DNA of 11,647 bases from positions 1-11,647 of the forward strand of contig JAABPT010000464.1 in NCBI GenBank assembly GCA_011391855.1, given 5' to 3'. A program made the translations under genes and the position numbers. Below the pieces are notes generated by a model that saw only the letters and a list, made by a program, of their open reading frames with translations, did not search any database and had not been told where the DNA came from. This document shows positions 1-8,281 of this stretch, piece by piece. The DNA comes from Burkholderiales bacterium. GTDB taxonomy: Bacteria > Pseudomonadota > Gammaproteobacteria > Burkholderiales > Burkholderiaceae_C. The first letter of the stretch is position 1; each line of letters opens with the position of its first letter.

Positions 1-49
1 AGCGGCGCACCTCGTCCACCATTTCGATTTGGCGCGGGCTCGGGTTCAT
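1..49 (-). CDS. glpR: GlpR, DeoR-family glycerol-3-phosphate repressor (5' end only)
   Basis: Reading leftwards from the ATG at 49 gives MNPSPRQIEMVDEVRR, after which the window edge cuts the gene. This opening matches the start of DeoR-family regulators of the GlpR group, where a short MNP.PRQ stretch leads into the winged helix-turn-helix that begins around EVRR. Only 16 codons are visible, so no DNA-binding or effector domain can be checked. A GGAAG motif sits directly against the start codon, closer than ideal, but no other in-frame start lies upstream. The family represses glycerol catabolic genes and is released by glycerol-3-phosphate. The divergent position next to glpD and the operator-like repeats between the two genes support the assignment. 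Another DeoR-type sugar regulator cannot be excluded from so short a piece. Confidence 0.75.
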   Translation of the reverse strand, partial: MNPSPRQIEMVDEVRR

Positions 50-64
50 CTTCCGCGAATCTAA

Positions 65-146
65 ACGCTCAAATACGAACACCGCAAAGGGTTTACCCTA
101 ATCCGTAACGAACATCAAACGAACACAATCGTTGAAGCAACGAAAG
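65..146. promoter_or_regulatory. Probable GlpR operator array in the glpR-glpD intergenic region
   Basis: Three identical ACGAACA heptamers lie in the same orientation at 75-81, 108-114 and 119-125, with weaker copies at 65-71 (ACGCTCA) and 140-146 (ACGAAAG). A perfect inverted repeat TCGTTG-AAG-CAACGA occupies 129-143. The known E. coli GlpR operator is built from half-sites resembling (T)CGAACAT, so the resemblance is direct. The 161-base gap (50-210) is clearly more AT-rich than its surroundings. No strong sigma-70 promoter is visible. The best rightward guess is TTGAAG at 132-137 with ACCAAT at 155-160, which would put the operators on the -35. Leftwards, TTGATG (118-113) with TAAACC 17 bases on is a weak guess for glpR. 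Binding by GlpR is inferred. Confidence 0.6.
88..99. repeat. Short perfect inverted repeat AGGGT-TT-ACCCT
   Basis: A 12-base palindrome with 5-base arms and a 2-base centre lies between the first and second ACGAACA half-sites. It does not resemble the GlpR half-site. It could be an operator for a second regulator or chance; nothing in the sequence decides between these. Confidence 0.35.
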
Positions 147-210
147 AGACCGTGACCAATTTCTCGTTCTCGGCAACTCGCGATCCGGCTGTCAATGCGA
201 GCGACCCGCC

Positions 211-1809
211 ATGACACGCACACCTGAAGTTCCGTTCACTGCCGCCACCGCAAACCGCGCCGGCATGCCGAAAGACTGCGACGTGCTCATCGTCGGCGGC
301 GGCGTCAATGGCGTGGGCATCGCCCGCGACCTGGCCGGCCGCGGCCAGCGCGTGGTGCTGTGCGAGCAGGACGACCTCGCCTCGCACACCTCGGGGGCCT
401 CCACCAAGCTCATCCACGGCGGCCTGCGCTACCTGGAGTACTACGAGTTCGGCATGGTGCGCAAGTCGCTGATCGAGCGCGAACTGCTGCTGCGTTGCGC
501 GCCCCACATCATCTGGCCCATGCGCTTCGTGATGCCGCACAACCCCAGCATGCGGCCGGCCTGGATGATCCGCGCCGGCTTGTTCCTGTACGACCACCTG
601 GCCCGGCGCGAGGTGCTGCCGGGGTCTTGCGCGATGGATTTGCGCGGTGGACCCATCGGTGCGCCGCTGAAGAAGCAGTTCACCAAGGGATTTGTCTACT
701 CGGACGGCTGGGTCGACGACGCGCGCCTGGTGGTGCTCAACGCCGTCGACGCCGCCGAGCACGGCGCCACCGTGGTGACGCGCTGCGCCTGCGTGGACGC
801 ACGCCGCGAGGCCAAGGCCTGGCGTGTGACGCTGCGCAGCGACAGCGGCGCCACGCATATGCTGAGCGCGCGTGCGTTGGTCAATGCCGCGGGCCCGTGG
901 GCGGCGCAGTTTCTGGCCGAGCATGCCCATGTGCCGCAGAAGAAGTCGCTGCGCCTGGTCAAGGGCAGCCACATCGTGGTGCGCAAGCTTTTCGACCACG
1001 ACCACGCCTACATCTTCCAGAACCCCGACAAGCGCATCATCTTCGGCATCCCGTTCCAGGGCGAGTTCACGCTCATCGGCACCACCGAGGTCGATCTCCG
1101 CGGCCCCATCGGGCAGGCGGGCATCGACGGCAGCGAGATCGCCTACCTGTGCGAGCAGGCCAGCCGCTACTTCGAGCGGCCTGTGGTGCCGGCCGACGTG
1201 GTGTGGTCTTTCGCCGGCGTGCGGCCGCTGCTGGACGACGGTTCGGGCAATGCGTCGGCCGTCACGCGCGACTACTTCCTGGACCTGGACACCACGCAAG
1301 CGCCGCTGCTCACGGTGTGGGGCGGCAAGCTCACGGCCTTTCGCAAGTTGGCCGAAGAAGCGGTGGATCTGCTGGCTGCGCCCATCGGCCTGGCCCAACC
1401 GGCCTGGACCGAGCGTGCGCCCTTGCCCGGTGGCGACCTCAGTGCCTGGATCGGTGCCGCGCAGCGCCCCGACACCGACTTCGAGCGCTTCGTGCTGGCG
1501 CTCCAGGCTCGCCACGCCTGGCTGCCGGCCGCGCTGGCGCGACGGCTGGCGCGCGGCTATGGATCGCGGGTGGATTTGTTGCTGGGCCCCGCGCAGGACT
1601 TGGCGGCGCTCGGGGCCGAAGTGGCGCCGGGGCTCTTCGAGGCCGAACTGCATTACCTGCATCGCCACGAGTGGGCGCGCCATGCTGACGACGTGTTGTG
1701 GCGCCGCACCAAGCTGGGCCTCTTCCACAGCGCCGCGCAGCGCGCCGCGGTGGCCGACTGGTGTCACGCACACTGGGACGCACAGAGCCTGGAGACGGCA
1801 TGCAGCTAG
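211..1809 (+). CDS. glpD: GlpD, aerobic glycerol-3-phosphate dehydrogenase (FAD, quinone-linked)
   Basis: This 532-residue protein oxidises sn-glycerol-3-phosphate to dihydroxyacetone phosphate at the inner face of the membrane and passes electrons to ubiquinone. The FAD-binding Rossmann motif GGGVNG is at residues 29-34. The family motif SGASTKLIHGGLRYLE follows at 61-76, and SFAGVRPL at 333-340 carries the conserved active-site arginine (R338). The C-terminal helical domain has the typical DDVLWRRTKLG stretch at 493-503. E. coli GlpD is 501 residues; the extra length is mostly an unconserved N-terminal tail before DVLIVGGG. The start is uncertain: neither the ATG at 211 nor the in-frame ATG at 265 has a good Shine-Dalgarno, and 265 would remove 18 poorly conserved residues. 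It is the first gene of the operon and its last 10 bases overlap glpS, pointing to coupled translation and shared GlpR control. Confidence 0.96.
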   Translation: MTRTPEVPFTAATANRAGMPKDCDVLIVGGGVNGVGIARDLAGRGQRVVLCEQDDLASHTSGASTKLIHGGLRYLEYYEFGMVRKSLIERELLLRCAPHIIWPMRFVMPHNPSMRPAWMIRAGLFLYDHLARREVLPGSCAMDLRGGPIGAPLKKQFTKGFVYSDGWVDDARLVVLNAVDAAEHGATVVTRCACVDARREAKAWRVTLRSDSGATHMLSARALVNAAGPWAAQFLAEHAHVPQKKSLRLVKGSHIVVRKLFDHDHAYIFQNPDKRIIFGIPFQGEFTLIGTTEVDLRGPIGQAGIDGSEIAYLCEQASRYFERPVVPADVVWSFAGVRPLLDDGSGNASAVTRDYFLDLDTTQAPLLTVWGGKLTAFRKLAEEAVDLLAAPIGLAQPAWTERAPLPGGDLSAWIGAAQRPDTDFERFVLALQARHAWLPAALARRLARGYGSRVDLLLGPAQDLAALGAEVAPGLFEAELHYLHRHEWARHADDVLWRRTKLGLFHSAAQRAAVADWCHAHWDAQSLETACS

Positions 1810-2903
1810 AGCTGCGGCGCATCGAGCAACGCGTCGGCGCCAGCATCCACCTGTACCCGCTCGCGCTGACGCTGGTGCCGCGTGCCGTGACCGTGCTGCT
1901 GGGTGCCACGCAGGCCGGCAAGACGACGCTGATGCGCGTGATGGCCGGGCTCGACAAGCCCAGCGCCGGCCAGGTGCTGGCCGACGGGCAAGACGTGACC
2001 GGCATGCCGGTGCGCCAGCGCAACGTGGCCATGGTCTACCAGCAGTTCATCAACTACCCTTCGATGACGGTGGCTGCCAACATTGCTTCTCCGCTCAAGC
2101 TGCAGGGCCGGCTGGACCGCCACGCCGTCGACGCGCGCGTAGCCGAGCTGGCGGACAAGCTGCACATCCAGCCCTTTCTGCAGCGCCTGCCGGCCGAGCT
2201 CTCCGGGGGCCAGCAGCAGCGCGTGGCGCTGGCGCGTGCGCTGGCCAAGGCCGCGCCGCTGATGCTGCTCGACGAGCCGCTGGTCAACCTCGACTACAAA
2301 CTGCGCGAAGAACTGCGCGAGGAGCTCTCGGACCTCTTCGCCAGCGGCGAGTCGACCGTCGTCTACGCCACCACCGAGCCCACCGAAGCGCTGCTGCTTG
2401 GCGGCTACACGGCGGTGATGGACGCGGGCGAGCTGCTGCAATACGGCCCCACGGCCGAGGTCTTTCACCACCCGTGCTCGATACGCGTGGCGCGCGCCTT
2501 CAGCGACCCGCCGATGAACCTGGTGCCGGCGCAGGCGGCGGCCGATGGCATCACGCTGCCCGCGGGCCTGCACCTGGCTCTGGCCTGGCCGCCGGGCCGG
2601 GCGGGTGCGGCCGGGCAGACGCTGACCGTGGGCATCCGCGCCAGCGCCCTGCGCTTGCTGCCGCGCCCGGGCGACCTGAGCCTGAACGGCATCGTGGAAC
2701 TGGCCGAGATCTCGGGCTCGGACACCTTCGTCCACCTCGACTCGCCCATCGGCGCCCTGGTGGCGCAGCTGCCGGGCGTGCATGTCTTCACCCTCGGTGC
2801 GGCCATCACGCTGCATGTCCATCCGGACCAGGTGCATGTGTTCGACGCACAGGGTGACTTGTTGCTGGCGCCGACGGCGCGGCGCGCCCCCGGAGCCCCC
2901 TGA
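1800..2903 (+). CDS. glpS: GlpS, ATP-binding subunit of the glycerol ABC importer (switch histidine missing)
   Basis: This 367-residue MalK-type ATPase has a nucleotide-binding domain followed by a TOBE-like C-terminal region (about 240-350). Walker A is GATQAGKTT at 35-43, the Q-loop glutamine is near Q81, the signature LSGGQ is at 134-138, and Walker B LMLLDE is at 154-159 with the catalytic glutamate present. The H-loop is abnormal: where relatives read VTHD, this protein reads ATTE at 190-193, so threonine 192 replaces the switch histidine. The start at 1800 is chosen because GGAG at 1791-1794 is 5 bases upstream and the protein then begins just before its first beta strand. The gene overlaps the end of glpD by 10 bases, and glpT starts one base after its stop. 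The name follows the rhizobial glycerol transporter; it pairs with GlpT under GlpP/GlpQ. Confidence 0.93.
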   Translation: MQLELRRIEQRVGASIHLYPLALTLVPRAVTVLLGATQAGKTTLMRVMAGLDKPSAGQVLADGQDVTGMPVRQRNVAMVYQQFINYPSMTVAANIASPLKLQGRLDRHAVDARVAELADKLHIQPFLQRLPAELSGGQQQRVALARALAKAAPLMLLDEPLVNLDYKLREELREELSDLFASGESTVVYATTEPTEALLLGGYTAVMDAGELLQYGPTAEVFHHPCSIRVARAFSDPPMNLVPAQAAADGITLPAGLHLALAWPPGRAGAAGQTLTVGIRASALRLLPRPGDLSLNGIVELAEISGSDTFVHLDSPIGALVAQLPGVHVFTLGAAITLHVHPDQVHVFDAQGDLLLAPTARRAPGAP

Positions 2904-2904
2904 G

Positions 2905-3989
2905 ATGGCCCGTATCGACCTCGACCTGGCGCATGCCTACCGCGCCAACCCCGAGCGCGACGAAGACTACGCGCTGCTGCCGCTGAAGATGAGCTTCGAG
3001 GACGGCGGCGCCTATGCGCTGCTGGGCCCTTCGGGCTGTGGCAAGACGACGCTGCTGAACCTGGTCTCGGGCCTGGTCACGCCGTCGCAGGGCAGTGTCA
3101 GCTACGACGGCCGCGACGTCACGCGACTGAGCCCCCAGCAGCGCAACATCGCGCAGGTGTTCCAGTTCCCGGTGATCTACGACACCATGACGGTGGCGCA
3201 GAACCTGGCCTTCCCGTTGCGCAACCGCGGCGTGCCTGCCGATCGCATCAAGCAGCGCGTGGGTCATATCGCCGAGATGCTCGACATGAGCGCGCAGCTC
3301 GACCTGCGCGCCGCCGGCCTGGCGGCCGACGCCAAGCAGAAGATCTCCCTTGGCCGCGGGCTCGTGCGCGAGGACGTTTCGGCGGTGCTCTTCGACGAGC
3401 CGTTGACCGTGATCGACCCGCACCTGAAATGGCAGCTGCGGCGTAAGCTCAAGCAGATCCACCACGAACTCAAGCTGACCCTGATCTACGTTACGCACGA
3501 CCAGGTCGAAGCGCTGACCTTTGCGCAGCAGGTGGTGGTGATGACACGCGGCCGCGCGGTGCAGGTGGGTACGGCGAGCGAACTCTTCGAGCGCCCGCGC
3601 CACACCTTCGTGGGCAACTTCATCGGCTCGCCGGGCATGAACTTCCTCAGTGCGCGCGGCACCGGCAACGGCATCCAGATCGGACCGCACACCCTGGCCG
3701 CACCCAGCCCGGCACTGGCCGCGATCGACCGCTTCACGCTCGGCGTGCGGCCCGAATACGTACAACTGGCCGCCGCTGGCAGCGCCGGCGCCTTGCCGGC
3801 CGTGGTGACGCAGGCGCAAGACATCGGCACCTACTGGCTGGTCACGGCGCGCATCGGCACGGCCGCCGATGCGCCGGTGCTGCGCGCGCGCCTGGGCCTG
3901 GACCAGGACATCCCTGCGGTTGGGGACGCCGTCTGGCTGGGTGTGGTGGGCGACCACACCTGCTACTACCGCAACGAGGAGCTCATGGC

Positions 3990-3993
<4 letters not shown>
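2905..3993 (+). CDS. glpT: GlpT (ABC type), second ATP-binding subunit of the glycerol importer, degenerate signature motif
   Basis: This is a 362-residue MalK-type ATPase. Walker A GPSGCGKTT is at 41-49, Q-loop Q87, Walker B AVLFDE at 160-165, and the switch histidine H198 sits in YVTHD. A TOBE-like tail runs from about 240. The ABC signature is broken: where LSGGQQQR is expected it reads LAADAKQK (139-146), lacking both glycines and the serine. The gene begins at 2905, with GGAG at 2892-2895 upstream; a longer in-frame reading back to 2782 is only antisense-like shadow of glpS. It overlaps the start of glpP by four bases (ATGA). Despite the shared symbol it is unrelated to E. coli GlpT, the glycerol-3-phosphate/phosphate antiporter. 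The complementary defects in GlpS and GlpT imply a heterodimer with one good ATP site. Confidence 0.93.
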
Positions 3994-4866
<873 letters not shown>

Positions 4867-4874
<8 letters not shown>

Positions 4875-5676
4875 GCGGTTCAAGAAGCGAGTAATCTTCC
4901 TCGCGCTCTACCTCGTATTCGCCATCCTGCCGGTGTACTGGATGGTCAACATGTCCTTCCGCACCAACGAGGAGATCCTGTCGACCTTCAGCCTGTGGCC
5001 GAAGGACTTCACGCTGGAGCACTACAAGACCATCTTCACCGACGTGTCCTGGTACTCGGGCTACATCAACTCGATGATCTACGTGGCCATCAATACGGTG
5101 ATCTCGCTCGTGGTGGCGCTGCCCGCGGCCTATGCCTTCAGCCGCTACAGCTTCCTGGGTGACAAGCATGTGTTCTTCTGGTTGCTCACCAACCGCATGA
5201 CGCCGCCGGCGGTGTTCCTGCTGCCGTTCTTCCAGCTCTACACCACGCTCGGCCTGATGGACACGCACATCGCGGTGGCGCTGGCACACCTGCTGTTCAA
5301 CGTGCCGCTGGCAGTGTGGATCCTGGAGGGCTTCATGAGCGGCATCCCGCGCGAGATCGACGAAACCGCCTACATCGACGGCTACACCTTCCCGCGCTTC
5401 TTCCTGACCATCTTCATCCCGCTGATCAAGGCCGGCGTGGGTGTGGCGGCCTTCTTCTGTTTCATGTTCAGCTGGGTGGAGCTGCTGATGGCGCGCACGC
5501 TCACCAGCGTCAACGCCAAGCCCATCGTGGCCACGATGACGCGCACCGTGTCGGCCTCGGGCATGGACTGGGGTGTGTTGGCGGCCGCGGGCGTTCTGAC
5601 CATCGTGCCCGGCGCCATCGTGATCTGGTTCGTGCGCAACTACATCGCCAAGGGCTTTGCCATGGGGCGCGTATGA
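4867..5676 (+). CDS. glpQ: GlpQ (ABC type), inner-membrane permease of the glycerol ABC importer (MalG/UgpE type)
   Basis: This 269-residue second permease pairs with GlpP to form the channel. The N-terminal segment (about 9-28) leads into the LPVYWMVNMSFRTNEEI stretch typical of MalG-like proteins. Further membrane segments lie near 70-90, 104-125, 136-155, 186-206 and 236-256. The EAA loop is at 163-186 (EIDETAYIDGY, ending IFIPL). A strong AGGAGG at 4855-4860 lies six bases before the start. Its first eight bases overlap glpP. It should not be confused with the periplasmic glycerophosphodiester phosphodiesterase, which bears the same symbol in E. coli. Role and location follow from the family and the operon. 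Confidence 0.93.
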
Positions 5677-5704
5677 GCGGACCTTGTCATATCTGGAGGG
5701 TCTG

Positions 5705-6013
5705 ATGTTCGAATGGATGGCCTGGACCCTGCCCGTGGCGGTATTCTTCACTTGCATCGTGCTGATGCTGATCGGCATGACGGTGTGGGAAATCCGCTCG
5801 CCCACCGTGCTGCGCAAGGGCTGGCTGCCCATCGCCACCACGCGCGGCGACCGCCTGTTCATCGGCTTGCTCGGTGCGGCCTATCTCAACCTGGCTTTCG
5901 TGGCAGTGAGCGAACGCATGATCGAATGGTTCGGCCTGGAACAAGAGCCCTCGATCTGGTTCAGCTTCGTGGCGTCCATGGCCTTGCTGGCCCTGGTGAT
6001 GCGGCGCGGCTGA
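5705..6013 (+). CDS. glpU: Small membrane protein of the DUF2160 type in the glycerol transporter operon
   Basis: This is a 102-residue protein with three likely membrane segments (about 8-27, 51-68 and 84-99). A short basic loop lies between the first two (around 31-50), and there is an arginine-rich end. GGAGGG at 5695-5700, four bases before the ATG at 5705, fixes the start; earlier in-frame ATGs lie inside glpQ or lack such a site. It resembles the uncharacterised DUF2160 family, which recurs at this position between glpQ and glpV in glycerol ABC loci; the rhizobial member has, as I recall, been called glpU, so the symbol is less certain than the family. It has none of the motifs of a transporter permease. 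Co-conservation suggests an accessory subunit or assembly factor, but no function is established from sequence. Confidence 0.82.
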   Translation: MFEWMAWTLPVAVFFTCIVLMLIGMTVWEIRSPTVLRKGWLPIATTRGDRLFIGLLGAAYLNLAFVAVSERMIEWFGLEQEPSIWFSFVASMALLALVMRRG

Positions 6014-6032
6014 GATCGACCAGAGTCCTGAA

Positions 6033-6067
6033 TGCGAACCGGCCAAACCTTCCCAGCCGGACTCGCA
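6033..6067 (+). other. Imperfect stem-loop in the glpU-glpV gap
   Basis: The 90-base gap before glpV contains two stacked 5-bp stems. TGCGA (6033-6037) pairs with TCGCA (6063-6067), and CCGGC (6039-6043) pairs with GCCGG (6056-6060). They are separated by a 1x2 internal loop and closed by a 12-base loop. No T run follows, so it is not a terminator. It is the only sizeable gap inside the operon and sits just upstream of the binding-protein gene. Confidence 0.5.
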
Positions 6068-6103
6068 CGCCTTGATCGGGAAGTGCAACTGAGGAGACCT
6101 CGA

Positions 6104-7849
<1,746 letters not shown>

Positions 7850-7861
7850 GCCGCGGCCAGC

Positions 7862-7884
7862 GCCGGCCTTGCCGATGGGCCGGC
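7862..7884. repeat. GC-rich inverted repeat just after glpV
   Basis: GCCGGCC (7862-7868) and GGCCGGC (7878-7884) can form a 7-bp stem with a 9-base loop. It lies between the glpV stop and the main terminator and has no T run of its own. It might protect the 3' end of the message or be chance in GC-rich DNA. Confidence 0.35.
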
Positions 7885-7894
7885 CAGCCACAGG

Positions 7895-7927
7895 AAGCCC
7901 CCGAAGCGCGAGCGTCGGGGGCTTTTT
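7895..7927 (+). terminator. Rho-independent terminator of the glp operon
   Basis: AAGCCCCCGA (7895-7904) and TCGGGGGCTT (7915-7924) form a perfect 10-bp stem with a 10-base loop that can partly pair with itself (CGC-GA-GCG). The uninterrupted T run at 7923-7927 follows. It begins about 45 bases after the glpV stop. Read leftwards, the hairpin is flanked by TTCCTG rather than a T run, so it would be a weaker terminator for anything coming from the right. Confidence 0.93.
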
Positions 7928-7955
7928 CAGTGGTGCCGTGGTCGCGCCATGCGGC

Positions 7956-8132
7956 TCAAGGCTGGCGCGGCACCGCCAGGTGAACCGACACGGCCAGTGC
8001 GCCACTCGCGGTGCGCATTTCCAGTCGGTCGGCCTCGCGCCGCGCGCTGGTCACGGTCTCCATCGCGGCCTGCAATGCCGGCAACAGCGTGGTGCCGGGC
8101 AGCGAGCTCAGTCGCCAGGCTGCGTCGTCCAC
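7956..8132 (-). CDS. Possible small hypothetical protein of 58 codons, leftward
   Basis: From a GTG at 8132 the leftward frame reads VDDAAWRLSSLPGTTLLPAL and continues through a charged helix-like stretch (ETVTSARREADRLEMR) to end in SVHLAVPRQP. Third positions are strongly G/C, as in neighbouring genes, and the composition is less arginine-rich than typical shadow frames, which is why I list it. Against it: no ribosome binding site is seen before the GTG, no ATG start gives a sensible N-terminus, and I recognise no family. The frame stays open to 8345, but the upstream part looks random. It could be a tiny gene, the eroded end of a lost gene, or an accident. It converges on the glp terminator. 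Confidence 0.3.
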   Translation of the reverse strand: MDDAAWRLSSLPGTTLLPALQAAMETVTSARREADRLEMRTASGALAVSVHLAVPRQP

Positions 8133-8170
8133 GCCTGGGCAAGCGAACGTGGGGGGCAGCGGTCCTCCAT

Positions 8171-8182
8171 GGGCTACAGTGG
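8171..8182 (+). promoter_or_regulatory. Weak -10-like element upstream of the sensor kinase
   Basis: GGGCTACAGTGG contains TACAGT at 8175-8180, a 4-of-6 match to the sigma-70 -10 hexamer, in a context often seen in Burkholderiales promoters. No -35 hexamer is recognisable at the right spacing. It would give a leader of about 95 bases to the kinase start at 8282. Low confidence. Confidence 0.25.
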
Positions 8183-8281
8183 ACAGCCATGCCGAACCTG
8201 GCAGCGTTGTGTGCGTTTCGCGGCCGGACCGGGGCCAAGGGCCGGCCTGGCGCCAAGCATTGAGGAGGCCATCGACCGGAA

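Noticed and set aside
115..1773. Open leftward frame of about 550 codons antisense to glpD
   Set aside because: It mirrors glpD codon structure, is rich in Arg, His, Gln and Ala, shows no domain, and overlaps the operator region. GC-rich genes routinely keep the opposite strand open.
1698..1799. Longer glpS start inside glpD
   Set aside because: The added residues are shadow translation of glpD; the ATG at 1800 has GGAG five bases upstream and gives the normal ATPase N-terminus.
872..2857. Open rightward frame of about 660 codons overlapping glpD and glpS
   Set aside because: It is Arg/Ala/Cys-rich, crosses two well-supported genes in another frame and lacks any motif.
2782..2904. Longer glpT start inside glpS
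   Set aside because: The added 41 residues are Arg/Cys-rich shadow sequence; the ATG at 2905 directly follows the glpS stop and has a ribosome binding site.
6032..6103. Upstream in-frame start for glpV at 6032
   Set aside because: It would place 24 non-conserved residues before a classic signal peptide, has no ribosome binding site, and lies inside the intergenic stem-loop; 6104 has GAGGAGA at proper spacing.
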